Shown here: positions 7,555 to 16,828 of the stretch, one piece after another
Position numbering within the stretch: position 1 is the first letter of the stretch
How the letters are laid out: each line of letters begins with the position of its first letter
Made by a program: the position numbers and the translations under genes
The notes under the pieces: generated by a model
Told to the model about the DNA's origin: nothing
Database searches by the model: none
The model's input: the letters and a program-made list of their open reading frames with translations, nothing else
Origin: an uncultured bacterium
GTDB lineage: Bacteria > Desulfobacterota > BSN033 > UBA1163
DNA length: 64,000 nucleotides
Assembly (NCBI GenBank): GCA_938002255.1
Contig: CALLAL010000001.1
Span: 1 to 64,000 of the forward strand
Direction: 5' to 3'

Positions 7555-8805
7555 ATGAAATCGAACGGAGGAGGTTATGGAAGCGTTTTACACTGTTCGT
7601 TCTGTGGCAAGAGCCAGGACGAAGTGAGAAAACTGATTGCAGGCCCCACCGTTTATATCTGTGACGAATGCATTGAGCTCTGTAATGAAATCATAGCCGA
7701 AGAGACAGAGGAACGATTCGTTCCCGGTAAGCTAACCGTCCCCAAACCGATGGAGATCAAAGCCAAATTGGATGAGTATGTGATCGGACAGGAGCATGCC
7801 AAACGCATCTTGTCGGTAGCGGTCCACAACCATTACAAACGAATTGATACGCGAGTGCTCTCCAGTGATGTGGAACTTCAGAAATCGAACATTCTTTTGA
7901 TCGGTCCCACAGGGTCTGGAAAGACGTTGCTCGCTCAGACGCTGGCCAGGATCCTCGATGTTCCCTTTACCATTGCCGATGCCACCTGTCTCACCGAAGC
8001 GGGGTATGTAGGAGAGGATGTGGAAAATATTATTCTCAGCCTTCTTCAAGCCTCCGATTATGACATTGAACGTTGCCAGAAAGGGATCGTATATATCGAT
8101 GAGATTGATAAGATCTCGAGAAAGTCAGATAGTCCCTCCATCACACGGGATGTATCAGGGGAAGGGGTTCAGCAGGCCCTCCTGAAGATTATTGAAGGGA
8201 CGGTCGCCAGTGTGCCGCCCAAAGGAGGCCGCAAGCATCCCCAACAGGAGTTCATTCAGATTAACACGACCAACATTCTTTTTATCTGCGGGGGAGCGTT
8301 TGTCGGTCTGGAGAAAATCGTTGAACAGCGGATTGGAGGGAAAAGCTTGGGATTTGGGGCAGACATCAAAACGAAAGATGAGCGGGATACAGGGGACTTA
8401 CTCAAAGAGGTTCAGCCTGAGGACTTGCTGAAATTTGGATTGATCCCTGAATTCATCGGGAGACTCCCCGTTATTGCTACACTTTCCGAACTCAGTCTTG
8501 AAGCCCTGGTTGATATCCTGAAGAAACCTAAAAATGCTCTGGTCAAACAGTATCAGAAATTATTTGAATTTGAAAATGTGAAATTGAGATTTACAGAGGG
8601 GGCCTTGACGGCCATTGCCAAAGAAGCGATCAAGAGAAAATCCGGGGCAAGGGGATTGCGGGCGATTATGGAAAACATCATGCTTGATGTCATGTATGAA
8701 CTCCCCTCTCAACCCAATATCCGTGAATGCATTATCAGTGAAGAAGTGGTCCTCCATCACGAAAGCCCGATCCTGCTTTATGAGAAGGAAGCTGGGGCGG
8801 CTTGA
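7555..8805 (+). CDS. clpX: ATP-dependent Clp protease ATP-binding subunit ClpX
   Basis: A 416-aa AAA+ unfoldase that recognises and threads substrates into ClpP. The N-terminal C4 zinc finger is visible (CSFCG...CDEC, residues about 14-42). Walker A is GPTGSGKT, Walker [11 protein letters not shown], and the arginine-containing segment [23 protein letters not shown] lies near the C-terminus. AAAGGAGG precedes the ATG. It is the last gene of the tig-clpP-clpX unit, followed after 32 bp by a strong terminator. The lon gene that often follows clpX in related genomes is absent here. Confidence 0.98.
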   Translation: MKSNGGGYGSVLHCSFCGKSQDEVRKLIAGPTVYICDECIELCNEIIAEETEERFVPGKLTVPKPMEIKAKLDEYVIGQEHAKRILSVAVHNHYKRIDTRVLSSDVELQKSNILLIGPTGSGKTLLAQTLARILDVPFTIADATCLTEAGYVGEDVENIILSLLQASDYDIERCQKGIVYIDEIDKISRKSDSPSITRDVSGEGVQQALLKIIEGTVASVPPKGGRKHPQQEFIQINTTNILFICGGAFVGLEKIVEQRIGGKSLGFGADIKTKDERDTGDLLKEVQPEDLLKFGLIPEFIGRLPVIATLSELSLEALVDILKKPKNALVKQYQKLFEFENVKLRFTEGALTAIAKEAIKRKSGARGLRAIMENIMLDVMYELPSQPNIRECIISEEVVLHHESPILLYEKEAGAA

Positions 8806-8837
8806 GTCAAGACAGTGAACCGTTCAATGACCTTCAT

Positions 8838-8872
8838 AAAAAAAGCCCTGTCTTTGAGACAGGGCTTTTTTT
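8838..8872. terminator. intrinsic, probably bidirectional terminator
   Basis: The stem GCCCTGTC (8845-8852)/GACAGGGC (8858-8865) with loop TTTGA is flanked by an A-run on the left and a T-run on the right, so it can stop transcription from both directions. It separates clpX from the minus-strand tRNA-Asp gene. Confidence 0.9.
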
Positions 8873-8948
8873 GGCGGGAGCGACGGGGATCGAACCCGCA
8901 ACCTCCGGCGTGACAGGCCGGCGCTCTAACCGATTGAACTACGCCCCC
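8872..8948 (-). tRNA. tRNA-Asp (anticodon GTC)
   Basis: On the minus strand the acceptor GGGGGCG (8948-8942) pairs with CGCTCCC (8882-8876), followed by discriminator G and an encoded CCA. The anticodon loop CTGTCAC gives GTC. It is the second gene of a Val-Asp tRNA unit. Confidence 0.95.
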
Positions 8949-9025
8949 TATTCCCTTAAAATTTAATATTTCTGGTTAAATTCCGCAATACCTGTTTACG
9001 GAAGAGACCCTATTATTTTATCGAA

Positions 9026-9101
9026 TGGTAGGCGGAACAGGGATTGAACCTGCGACCTCCGGCTTGTAAGGCCGGCGCTCTCCCAACTGAGCTATCCGCC
9101 C
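9026..9101 (-). tRNA. tRNA-Val (anticodon TAC)
   Basis: On the minus strand the acceptor GGGCGGA (9101-9095) pairs with TCCGCCT (9036-9030), then discriminator A and an encoded CCA. The anticodon loop CTTACAA gives TAC. It is transcribed first, 77 bp ahead of tRNA-Asp. Confidence 0.95.
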
Positions 9102-9114
9102 GAATAGTAATTCC

Positions 9115-9143
9115 ATTCTATTGGATCCTCCTCCCAATGTCAA
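9115..9143 (-). promoter_or_regulatory. sigma-70-like promoter of the tRNA-Val/tRNA-Asp unit
   Basis: Reading leftwards, TTGACA (9143-9138), a 17-bp spacer and TAGAAT (9120-9115) lie 13 bp before the 5' end of tRNA-Val. Confidence 0.8.
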
Positions 9144-9347
9144 GATAATCCCCAGGGGGTGGTCTCCCTCCGTGAGGGGTATGATGGATGTTTAAAGGGT
9201 TACTTGAACTGAAGGATTACGGTTTTGCAGAATGAAGGTTGATAGGAAGGAGGTTGATTTGATCTTAGAAATCATATACATTAAAAAGCAACTTCAATGC
9301 TTTTTCTGACCTTCTGAATATTTCTATGGGATGAGGAGGAGAGACGA

Positions 9348-9683
9348 ATGGAGAAAAAAGAGAAACCCTTGGAAAAGATGACCGCCAAAGAATTAAGGGA
9401 GATGGCCCTCGGATTGCCGGGGATTGCCGGTGTTCATGCCATGAAGAAAGAAGAGTTGCTGGTTGCCATTCGAAAAGCCAAAGGCATTCCAGAGCCAGAG
9501 GTGAAAAAGCGAATCCGTGGGAAGAAAGAGAAAGTCCTTCTCACCACTTCCCAGATCAAACAAAAGATAAAGGAACTTAAGGCCAAAAGAGAGGAGATGC
9601 TCCAACAACGAAATTTGGAAATGGCTGAAATTTTGAAGAAACGGATCAGACGATTGAAGAAAAAGACCAGAAGAGTCGCCTAA
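9348..9683 (+). CDS. small basic protein with Rho-N/SAP-like N-terminus
   Basis: A 111-aa, strongly basic protein. Residues about 8-48 (MTAKELREMALGLPGI ... MKKEELLVAIRKAKGIPEP) resemble the Rho termination-factor N-terminal (SAP-like) fold, which binds nucleic acid. The rest is a lysine/arginine/glutamate-rich helix (TTSQIKQKIKELKAKREEMLQQ) that may form a coiled coil. A GAGGAGGAGAG ribosome site precedes the ATG. It stands alone between the tRNA unit and a glycosyltransferase. Its function is not established; an RNA- or DNA-binding role is inferred from the fold and charge. Confidence 0.75.
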   Translation: MEKKEKPLEKMTAKELREMALGLPGIAGVHAMKKEELLVAIRKAKGIPEPEVKKRIRGKKEKVLLTTSQIKQKIKELKAKREEMLQQRNLEMAEILKKRIRRLKKKTRRVA

Positions 9684-9754
9684 CCCAGGAACACAGCGCA
9701 TGGGGCATAGGGGATCGTGTTTAACTCTATGCCCTAGGTGAGTTTGAAAGAACC

Positions 9755-10588
9755 ATGCCTAAAGTCTCTGTTATCATTCCCACCTATAATCGGCTTCCGA
9801 TGTTGAAAGAGGCGGTTCAATCTGTTTTGGCCCAGGACTATGAGGATTTTGAATTAATGGTCGTGGATGATGGATCCACAGATGGAACCTCTGAAGTGAT
9901 GAAGCAGTACGGAGGAAGGGTCAAGGTCATTCAACATCAGGAGAATCGAGGTGTCAGTGCCGCCAGAAACAGGGGGATTCTTCAGGCAAAGGGAAAATAT
10001 ATTGCATTCCTCGATTCAGATGATCTCTGGGTGAAGGGAAAGTTGAAAATCCAGGTAGCCTTTCTTGATGAGAATCCGCATTATTCCCTCTGCTATACCG
10101 ATGAGATCTGGATCCGCAGAGGAAAGCGGGTCAATCCGATGAAGAAACATTCGAAATACTCTGGCTGGATCTTTGAAAAATGCCTTCCTCTCTGCATAAT
10201 CAGCCCGTCTTCAGTCATGATGCGAAAGACCCTTTTCTCAACCGTTGGTCTTTTCGATGAGGCCCTTCCGGTGTGCGAAGATTATGACTTCTGGCTCAGG
10301 CTCTCGATTCGGTTTCCGATTTTTTTTATCAATAAGAAACTGATCATCAAGCGAGGGGGGCACCCCGACCAGCTTTCGAACCGGTCCTGGGGAAACGATC
10401 GCTATCGGGTGATCGCGCTCGAAAAAATCTTATCCGAGCCTTGCCTGAAACCCGAAGAGAAAGCCATGGTCCTTAACGAGATGAAGAGAAAATGTCAGGT
10501 CCTTTCTCAGGGATTCTTGAAGCGAGGGAATGAACTTGAGGGAAGGTATTATCAAGAAGTGATGAGGAGATATGGGATAGAGATATAA
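9755..10588 (+). CDS. glycosyltransferase family 2
   Basis: A 277-aa GT-A fold transferase that moves a sugar from a nucleotide-sugar donor. The N-terminus VSVIIPTYNR, the nucleotide-binding VVDDGSTDGT (about residues 38-47), the conserved GVSAARNRGI, and the metal-binding LDSDDLW (about 92-98) define the family. EDYDFWLRLS near residue 182 is the usual acceptor-side acidic motif. No membrane segment is visible. A small hairpin GGGCATAG/CTATGCCC lies in the 71-bp spacer upstream. It has no polysaccharide genes around it, so its acceptor cannot be predicted. Confidence 0.9.
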   Translation: MPKVSVIIPTYNRLPMLKEAVQSVLAQDYEDFELMVVDDGSTDGTSEVMKQYGGRVKVIQHQENRGVSAARNRGILQAKGKYIAFLDSDDLWVKGKLKIQVAFLDENPHYSLCYTDEIWIRRGKRVNPMKKHSKYSGWIFEKCLPLCIISPSSVMMRKTLFSTVGLFDEALPVCEDYDFWLRLSIRFPIFFINKKLIIKRGGHPDQLSNRSWGNDRYRVIALEKILSEPCLKPEEKAMVLNEMKRKCQVLSQGFLKRGNELEGRYYQEVMRRYGIEI

Positions 10589-10712
10589 AGGAAGTCCGAA
10601 GGCCAAAAGAAATTAAACATCCAGGTTTAATGGTCAGCATTATTTTTTTAACCTTCCTTTGATATTGGAATTTTAAAATTGGATCTTTTTCCTGAATCGG
10701 TAGGAAACCCAA

Positions 10713-11678
10713 ATGAAAACGATTCAAGAAATACCCCTTAAGCAAATTGACATCACGGATGAGACTTTTTCTGTCAATTTTATGCCTGACCTTCAACGCC
10801 TTCGATCTTCTCTCCAAACCGTCGGGTTGATTCAGCCAGTCCTTCTGAAACGAAGGGAAAGGGATTATCAAATCGTCAGCGGATTTCGAAGGGTTTGGGT
10901 GTGGCAAGAACTGGAAAGAGATAGCATCTCAGCCATGGTTTTTGGGGGACAAGAGAAGAACGATTTGGAATTCTTCCTCTTATCTCTTGAGGAAAATCTG
11001 ACCACCAGGCGTTTCAATATGGTGGAAAAAGCGATGGCTCTTCAGAAATTGCACCGCCTTTTTCAGGTGGATTCCCTGGAGATCATCAAAACGTATTTGC
11101 CTCTGTTTTCTTTGGAGCCTCATGAGAAGATATTAAACACTTTCCTCGCCCTCGCAGAGATGGAGGAGGAGGTAAAAACGTATATCCTCCGGGAGGAGGT
11201 GTCCCGTTTTAACATTCGACTGTTTGGAAAGATGGGCTCAGAGGACCGGTTGACGTTAATTCCCATTCTTTCTCATTTGAAGTTAGGAGAGAGTCGTCTA
11301 AGAGAGATGTTGACTCTCCTGCTCGAAATTTCTCAGCGGGACGGCCAAAGAATCAAAGATATCCTTCGCCGTTCAGACCTCCAGTCCATCCTATCCCAGA
11401 AGGAACTGACCCCGCCACAACGAACAGAAAGAGTGAAGAAGTTTCTGTTCTGCCTTCGTAATCCCAGGATGAGCGAGAAGGAGGAGGCGTTTAAGAAGAA
11501 GGTAGCAAGTTTTCATTTACCAGAGGGAATTTCTATCCATCCTCCCCCCTTTTTCGAAGGGAGAGGGATGAAGCTCGCATTTCAGTTTCGGACAACCGAA
11601 GAATATCGTGCTGTCGTTGATTTTTTATCGAAGCTTGGAGGCAAGGAAGAGTTTAAAGCGTTAATTCAGAATTTTTGA
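10713..11678 (+). CDS. ParB-like nuclease-domain protein
   Basis: A 321-aa protein whose first 90 residues follow the ParB/Spo0J N-terminal domain: IPLKQIDI..., RLRSSLQTVGLIQPVLLKRR, YQIVSGFRRVWVWQEL, and EENLTTRRFNMVEKAMAL. The remainder is helical, with a ParB-like middle and a basic C-terminal third. There is no ParA next to it, so this is probably not the chromosome partition protein. The stop codon overlaps the possible TTG start of the next gene, an SPL-family radical SAM protein, so the two are likely one transcript. ParB-fold proteins bind CTP or DNA; which applies here is unknown. Confidence 0.75.
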   Translation: MKTIQEIPLKQIDITDETFSVNFMPDLQRLRSSLQTVGLIQPVLLKRRERDYQIVSGFRRVWVWQELERDSISAMVFGGQEKNDLEFFLLSLEENLTTRRFNMVEKAMALQKLHRLFQVDSLEIIKTYLPLFSLEPHEKILNTFLALAEMEEEVKTYILREEVSRFNIRLFGKMGSEDRLTLIPILSHLKLGESRLREMLTLLLEISQRDGQRIKDILRRSDLQSILSQKELTPPQRTERVKKFLFCLRNPRMSEKEEAFKKKVASFHLPEGISIHPPPFFEGRGMKLAFQFRTTEEYRAVVDFLSKLGGKEEFKALIQNF

Positions 11679-11716
11679 AATGGGTTGAAACTTGGGCGTT
11701 CACCACAACGTTGAAG

Positions 11717-12823
11717 ATGCTTCCTTTCCAAATTGAACGCATTTACCTCGATTTTCAAGCTGAGAACGATTGGGTAACCCAGCATGTTCTCCAATCCCTC
11801 CCAGAAGTCCCTGTCAAAGGGGTTGGAGACAAAAGGGGATTGATTAAAAACGCCCTATCGATGGCAGATCCCATCGGGGAGGGGAAAAGGAACCTTTTCA
11901 TCACCCGTTTTTATGGGAAACGATTAAAACCCTGTCCGGGAACCTCCCGCCATATCTGCTGCGGATATTTTGTGATTAATACCGTGACCAATTGTCCTAT
12001 GGATTGTTCCTACTGCGTTCTTCAAGGCTATTTGAACAATCCTTTTTTGACGCTCTATTCGAATTGGGACGACCTGCTTCAAGAAATTGAATCCTTTCTT
12101 TCGGTCGATTGTCGCCCTTTTTCCCGTTTGGGGACAGGAGAACTCTCCGATAGCTTGGCTTTAGAACCTCTCTTCCCATTTTCCCAATATCTTGTTCCTT
12201 TTTTTGCTCAGAAGAATGCGATTCTTGAACTGAAAACGAAGACAACGGAAGTGCAAAATCTTCTTTCCCTTGATCATCGTGGAAGGACTGTGGTTTCCTG
12301 GTCACTCAATCCCCCCCGGATGATCGAGGAGGAAGAAAAAGGAACGGCGCTCCTCAGAGATCGGATCGAGGCGGCCAGGCGATGTCAGGAAGCTGGTTAT
12401 CCTTTGGGGTTCCATTTCGATCCAATGATCTATTTTGAGGGATGGGAGAAGGAATATGAAGAGGTCGTTCAACTTCTTTTCAGTCGGATCGATCCGAAGC
12501 GGGTGATCTGGATCAGTTTGGGAGGATTTCGTTATCCGCCTCAGCTCAAAGGGATTGCTGAGGAACGGTTTCCTCAAACTCGAATCTTTTTGGGAGAGTT
12601 GTTTCCCGGAAAAGATGGCAAAATCCGATACTTTAAAGAGATTCGAAAAGAGATGTATCAAAAAATGGTGAAGACGTTAAAGGAGGTTAACCCGGATCTG
12701 TTTGTCTATCTCTGCATGGAAAGCCCTGAGATCTGGAAGGAAGTTTTTGGATGGTCTCCCCAAAACAGTTCCCATTTGAATGAATTCTTTGAAGAAAGAA
12801 TCAAGAAATTTATTGGGAGGTGA
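11717..12823 (+). CDS. SPL-family radical SAM protein (spore photoproduct lyase-like)
   Basis: A 368-aa protein counted from ATG 11717. It carries the radical SAM cluster motif Cys93-X3-Cys97-X2-Cys100 (NCPMDCSYCVLQ), preceded by RHICCGYFVINTVTN and followed by YLNNPFLTLYSN, which is characteristic of SplB-like proteins. SplB repairs thymine dimers in spore DNA; homologues in non-sporulating bacteria have unproven roles. The start is uncertain: TTG at 11675 would overlap the ParB-like stop and add 14 residues, while ATG 11717 matches the family opening LPFQIERIYLDF. It lies between the ParB-like gene and an SDR gene that begins 4 bp after its stop. Confidence 0.8.
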   Translation: MLPFQIERIYLDFQAENDWVTQHVLQSLPEVPVKGVGDKRGLIKNALSMADPIGEGKRNLFITRFYGKRLKPCPGTSRHICCGYFVINTVTNCPMDCSYCVLQGYLNNPFLTLYSNWDDLLQEIESFLSVDCRPFSRLGTGELSDSLALEPLFPFSQYLVPFFAQKNAILELKTKTTEVQNLLSLDHRGRTVVSWSLNPPRMIEEEEKGTALLRDRIEAARRCQEAGYPLGFHFDPMIYFEGWEKEYEEVVQLLFSRIDPKRVIWISLGGFRYPPQLKGIAEERFPQTRIFLGELFPGKDGKIRYFKEIRKEMYQKMVKTLKEVNPDLFVYLCMESPEIWKEVFGWSPQNSSHLNEFFEERIKKFIGR

Positions 12824-12827
12824 AACC

Positions 12828-13631
12828 ATGAGGTTGAAAGGAAAAGTAGCGCTGATTACGGGATCGACTCGAGGAATCGGAAAAGCCTTTGCGATGGGGT
12901 TTGCGAAAGAGGGGGCAGAGATTATTGTCCACGGTCGGAATCTGGAGAAAGCAAAAGCCGTGGCTGAAGAGATCAAGCTTCTTGGAGTTCGATCATTCGC
13001 TGTTGCGGGAGATGTTTCCCTTTCTGGAGATGTGTTGAAAATGGTTGAGGAGGCCATCCAGGCAAGCAGGAAGATCGACATCCTCATCAACAATGCCGGT
13101 GTCAATCCCTTTATTCTCGAGGCGGAAAACATCAAGGAAGAAGGCTGGGATCAGGTAATGGATATTAACCTGAAGGGAGTCTTTCTCTGCTGCCAGGCTG
13201 TCGGAAAGAGGATGATCGAACAAGGGGGAGGAAAGATCATCAACATCTCTTCGGCCGTGGGTTTTCTCGGAGAGCAAGGATTTCTTCCCTATGCCGTCAG
13301 TAAAGCAGGGGTGATGATGTTGACCAAAGTCCTGGCCTATGAATGGAGCAAGTATTATATTTCAGTCAATGCCATAGCCCCTGGATTGGTTGCCGGTGGG
13401 ATGAATGCCCCTATTCTTAGCAAAGACATTCTGGTCAAAGGATTGAGTGAACAAGTTCCTCTGAAACGCTTGGGAAGACCTGAGGAGATTGTGAATCTTG
13501 CTCTGTTCCTGGCCTCTGATGAAGCCACCTATATCAATGGCACGACGATTGTTGCGGACGGAGGCATGACGGGCTATCGTCCCTTTGGTTTTCTTGATAT
13601 GATTGCAGGCATGATGAAGAAGAAGGAGTAA
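12828..13631 (+). CDS. short-chain dehydrogenase/reductase
   Basis: A 267-aa NAD(P)-dependent oxidoreductase of the classical SDR type. The cofactor motif is TGSTRGIG (about residues 12-19), then NNAG, the catalytic Ser in ISSAVGF, and Tyr-X3-Lys as YAVSK. The C-terminus has DGGMTGY. The length and motifs resemble 3-oxoacyl-ACP reductase or 3-hydroxyacyl-CoA dehydrogenases of the SDR family; the substrate is not clear. ATG 12828 has GGGAGGTGAAACC upstream and is chosen over 12780. It starts 4 bp after the SPL gene, but its last 36 residues (FGFLDMIAGMMKKKE end) are unusual. Confidence 0.88.
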   Translation: MRLKGKVALITGSTRGIGKAFAMGFAKEGAEIIVHGRNLEKAKAVAEEIKLLGVRSFAVAGDVSLSGDVLKMVEEAIQASRKIDILINNAGVNPFILEAENIKEEGWDQVMDINLKGVFLCCQAVGKRMIEQGGGKIINISSAVGFLGEQGFLPYAVSKAGVMMLTKVLAYEWSKYYISVNAIAPGLVAGGMNAPILSKDILVKGLSEQVPLKRLGRPEEIVNLALFLASDEATYINGTTIVADGGMTGYRPFGFLDMIAGMMKKKE

Positions 13632-13637
13632 TGTTTT

Positions 13638-14939
13638 CTATTTGAGGTTAGGCAACCAGAGGGCAATCTGAGGGAAGAGGATCAGGATGCCTACGGCAAT
13701 AAGCTGGATGATCATAAATGGAATGACCCCGCGGAAGATATGACTCATGGTCACCCCTGGCGGCGAAACTCCACGCAGAAAGAAAAGGCTCGCTCCCACA
13801 GGAGGGCTCAAAAAGGCAGTCTGAAGGTTCATGGCGATGAGGACCGCATACCACAACAGATCCACCCCCACGTGTTGAGCCGCTGGCACAAGGAGGGGAA
13901 CGGCAATCAGGCTGATTTCGAGAAATTCGAAGAAGATGCCAAGGAGAAAAATAAGAATCATACTGGTTAACAGGAATCCCACTTTTTCGCCGGGAAGGTT
14001 TAAAAGCCAGCCCTTCACCATGTCCTGACCGCCCAAGCCAATAAAGACCATCCCAAAGGCGCTTGCCCCAATCACAACCATGAAGACCATGCAGGTCAGC
14101 AGGGTTGTCCCCTGCATGACTTCGTAAAGCATCTTCAGTTTTAAGCGACGGTGAAGTGCACAGAGGATCAGAGCTCCCAAGACGCCAATCGAGGCTGATT
14201 CTGTAGGCGTAGCAATTCCAAAAAAGATCGAGCCTAATACAGCAATAATGAGTGCTGCGGGAGGGATGACCGATTTGGCAACGCGCAAAAAGAGTTGCCT
14301 CCGGGTCAGACCTGAAGCAATCGGAGGAGGCGAGAGTTCGGGTTTCAAGTGGGCAATGATTCCAATATAAATAATATAGAGAATCACCAGGAGAATGCCT
14401 GGCAGAAAAGAGGCGGCGAAAAGGTCGCTCACCGAAAGACCCATGACATCCCCCAGGACGATCAACACAATGCTTGGAGGAATGATCTGCCCTAATGTAC
14501 CGGCAGCACAGATTGTTCCAGTAGCAAACTCAGGCGAATAATGGTGACGAAGCATGGTGGGAAGGGCGAGGAGCCCCATGGTGACAATAATCCCTCCTAC
14601 AATCCCGGTAGAGGCAGCGAGCAGGGCACCAACAATAATGACCGAAATGGCAAGTCCTCCGCGGAGGGGACCAAACATCACGGTCATCATCTCGAGCAGT
14701 TCATCAGCAATTCCTGATCGTTCAAGAATGAGCCCCATCAGGACAAAGAGAGGGACCGCAATCAGGGTCATGTTCGTCATCAATCCCCAGACCCTTAAGG
14801 GGAGTAAAGAGAAAAGATCAAGTCCAAAACCGATGAGACCGAAGAAAATGGCCGTTGACCCAATGGCAAAGGCGACATGAGTTCCCAGAAGAAGGAGAAC
14901 GGTTAAAACAATTAGCATTAGGATACTGAGATACTCCAT
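13638..14939 (-). CDS. dctM: TRAP transporter large permease
   Basis: A 433-aa multi-pass inner-membrane protein, the substrate-translocating subunit of a tripartite ATP-independent transporter driven by a sodium or proton gradient. About a dozen hydrophobic segments are visible, with DctM hallmarks such as LIAVPLFVLMGLILERSG, GIVGGIIVTMGLLALPTML and GTLGQIIPPSIVLIVLG. The ATG overlaps the stop of the small permease by one base, so the order is dctP-dctQ-dctM in one operon. The gene converges on the SDR gene with a 6-bp gap. The substrate is probably an organic acid, as for most of the family. Confidence 0.93.
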   Translation of the reverse strand: MEYLSILMLIVLTVLLLLGTHVAFAIGSTAIFFGLIGFGLDLFSLLPLRVWGLMTNMTLIAVPLFVLMGLILERSGIADELLEMMTVMFGPLRGGLAISVIIVGALLAASTGIVGGIIVTMGLLALPTMLRHHYSPEFATGTICAAGTLGQIIPPSIVLIVLGDVMGLSVSDLFAASFLPGILLVILYIIYIGIIAHLKPELSPPPIASGLTRRQLFLRVAKSVIPPAALIIAVLGSIFFGIATPTESASIGVLGALILCALHRRLKLKMLYEVMQGTTLLTCMVFMVVIGASAFGMVFIGLGGQDMVKGWLLNLPGEKVGFLLTSMILIFLLGIFFEFLEISLIAVPLLVPAAQHVGVDLLWYAVLIAMNLQTAFLSPPVGASLFFLRGVSPPGVTMSHIFRGVIPFMIIQLIAVGILILFPQIALWLPNLK

Positions 14940-15487
14940 TAGGTTCCTTCCTGTTCCCTTAACTCGTTGTTTGTTTGAGAGGAAGCAGAATGATCCCGCA
15001 GAATGACAATTAAGTTTTTAAAGAGTTCAGAAATTCCCTGAAGCAGGAGGAGGCCAAAACCTACGGGGATCGCGGCTTTTAGGAGCCAGCGCGCTGGAAG
15101 CCCTCCAGGATCTCCAGAGCGTTCGCCGATCTGATAGGCGGTAAGCATAAAAGGCCAAGAGAAACGAATCATCAGAAGACAGAAGGGAATAATGAGGACA
15201 AGCATGCCGAAAAGATTGGTCCATGCCTTCCATCGGTCTGACATGCGATCGTAAAAGATATCCACGCGCACATGACGATCATGTTTTAAGGTGTAAGCCA
15301 TACCGAGAAGGAAGAGAAAAGCGTAAAGATGCCAGGTCGTCTCCTGGAGAGCCACAGAGGTGACACGAAAGAGATACCTTTGAATGGTCTCGTAGGCGGT
15401 GATGACAAATAAGATCAGGGCGAGCCACATGACGACCCGCCCCGACCCTTCACTGATCAAGTCAAAGATACGGACAAGACCTCTCAT
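14939..15487 (-). CDS. dctQ: TRAP transporter small permease
   Basis: A 182-aa inner-membrane protein with four hydrophobic segments (about residues 17-35, 52-68, 90-110 and 130-150), matching the DctQ family. The basic loop KHDRHVRVDIFYDRMSDRWK after the second segment is typical. It joins the binding protein to the large permease. It lies 16 bp after dctP and overlaps dctM by one base. Confidence 0.9.
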   Translation of the reverse strand: MRGLVRIFDLISEGSGRVVMWLALILFVITAYETIQRYLFRVTSVALQETTWHLYAFLFLLGMAYTLKHDRHVRVDIFYDRMSDRWKAWTNLFGMLVLIIPFCLLMIRFSWPFMLTAYQIGERSGDPGGLPARWLLKAAIPVGFGLLLLQGISELFKNLIVILRDHSASSQTNNELREQEGT

Positions 15488-15503
15488 AGAGCCTCGGACG
15501 TTT

Positions 15504-16595
15504 TTATTTTAGCTCCTCAGCCTTGAAATAGGCTCGTGCGGCAATCTCTCCCCACGGGTCCACATCCTTTCGAAACCTGAGATAAGCTTCGTACACTTTT
15601 TTAAAGGCACCGGTCTTATCTGCAGCGGCTTCTTCAGCGAGAACGTCATGGGTCAATTTACGGAATGCTTTGAGCACCTCCGCTGGAAATTTGACAAACT
15701 TGACATCAGGAAATTGTCTCTTGATTTCGGCCATGCCTTTAGCATTTTCCACTTCAAACTGGGCATAAGACCAGTTGTTGATTTCGTAGGCGGCTGCACG
15801 GACAACCGATTGCAGGTCTTTGGGGAGTTCTTCCCATTTCTTCTTGTTGATCATCAGTTCACACTGAGATCCGGGTTCGTGCCATCCTGGATAATAATAA
15901 TATTTGGCCACTTTAGGAAATCCAAGCCTGAGATCGTGGGCTGGTCCTACCCATTCGGCTGCATCCACCACCCCCTTCTCGAGAGCAGGGACCCTTTCTC
16001 CGCCTGGAAGAAGAACAACTGATACGCCAGCCTTTGCCATGACTTTACCCCCCAATCCGGGGATGCACATTTTTAAACCTTTCAGATCATCGAGGGTTTT
16101 AATCTCTTTTCGGAACCAGCCGCCCATCTGGACGCCGGTGTTGAGCATCGGAATGGCCACCAGGTTAAAAGGAGCATAGATCTCATTCCAAAGCTCCAGT
16201 CCCCCACCTCCATTAAGCCACGTAGTCATCTCATCAAAGGTAAAGCCGAAAGGCACAGCAGTGAAAAACTGTGCCGAAGGGACCTTACCAGGCCAATAGT
16301 AAGAGGCACTGCTTCCCATTTCTACGGTCCCAGCCGAGATGGCATCAAACCCTCCGAGAGCCGGGATGAGCGTGCCTGCCGCAAAGACATCGATCTTCAT
16401 TCGGCCCCCACTCATTTCTTCCACCCTTTTGGCAAAGAGTTCAGCACCTTCCTGTAAGATAGGAAATTTAGGTGGCCAGGAGGTCACCATTTTCCATTTT
16501 ACCAGCGCCTGAGAAACTTTCACTGAAGAAAGCGTTGTTATGGCTCCTGCTCCCCCTATGCCAGCGATCTTTAAGAAATCCCTACGTTTCAGCAT
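15504..16595 (-). CDS. dctP: TRAP transporter substrate-binding protein with Tat signal
   Basis: A 363-aa periplasmic binding protein. The N-terminus MLKRRDFLKIAGIGGAGAITTL is a twin-arginine signal (RRDFLK), with cleavage likely near SQA at about residue 30, which implies export in a folded state. The mature part shows DctP features, including MVTSWPPKFPILQEGAELFAK, the AGTLIP segment and MCIPGLGGKVM with the conserved arginine/ligand region nearby. This subgroup is often linked to 2-oxo or aromatic acids, but the ligand here is unproven. It is the first gene of the minus-strand dctPQM operon and has its own promoter. Confidence 0.92.
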   Translation of the reverse strand: MLKRRDFLKIAGIGGAGAITTLSSVKVSQALVKWKMVTSWPPKFPILQEGAELFAKRVEEMSGGRMKIDVFAAGTLIPALGGFDAISAGTVEMGSSASYYWPGKVPSAQFFTAVPFGFTFDEMTTWLNGGGGLELWNEIYAPFNLVAIPMLNTGVQMGGWFRKEIKTLDDLKGLKMCIPGLGGKVMAKAGVSVVLLPGGERVPALEKGVVDAAEWVGPAHDLRLGFPKVAKYYYYPGWHEPGSQCELMINKKKWEELPKDLQSVVRAAAYEINNWSYAQFEVENAKGMAEIKRQFPDVKFVKFPAEVLKAFRKLTHDVLAEEAAADKTGAFKKVYEAYLRFRKDVDPWGEIAARAYFKAEELK

Positions 16596-16628
16596 TGGAA
16601 TCCCTCCTTTCTCAATTTATAAAACCAA

Positions 16629-16657
16629 ATTAGAACCTAAGAATCCCCTCTTGTCAA
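16629..16657 (-). promoter_or_regulatory. promoter of the dctPQM operon
   Basis: Reading leftwards, TTGACA (16657-16652), a 17-bp spacer and TCTAAT (16634-16629) lie 34 bp before the dctP start. Confidence 0.75.
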
Positions 16658-16721
16658 GATTTCATTTCAAATAACCAATAGTTTTTTATTGGAGGATCTC
16701 CGTTTTGCAGTATTTTTTAAG

Positions 16722-16749
16722 TTGACAACGGATTAGAAATTTGTAAATA
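16722..16749 (+). promoter_or_regulatory. promoter of the livKHM operon
   Basis: TTGACA (16722-16727), a 16-bp spacer and TAAATA (16744-16749) lie about 80 bp upstream of the binding-protein start, back to back with the dctPQM promoter. Confidence 0.65.
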
Positions 16750-16828
16750 TTACCCTATTTAAAAAATAGAAGATTTCTATTTGTTCTGTTTTTTGAATTT
16801 AACTATTGAAAGCAAGAAAGGAGGGTCT

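Noticed and set aside
11675-11716. TTG start for the SPL-family gene
   Set aside because: It would give overlap coupling with the ParB-like gene but has no ribosome site, and the family opening fits ATG 11717. It remains possible.
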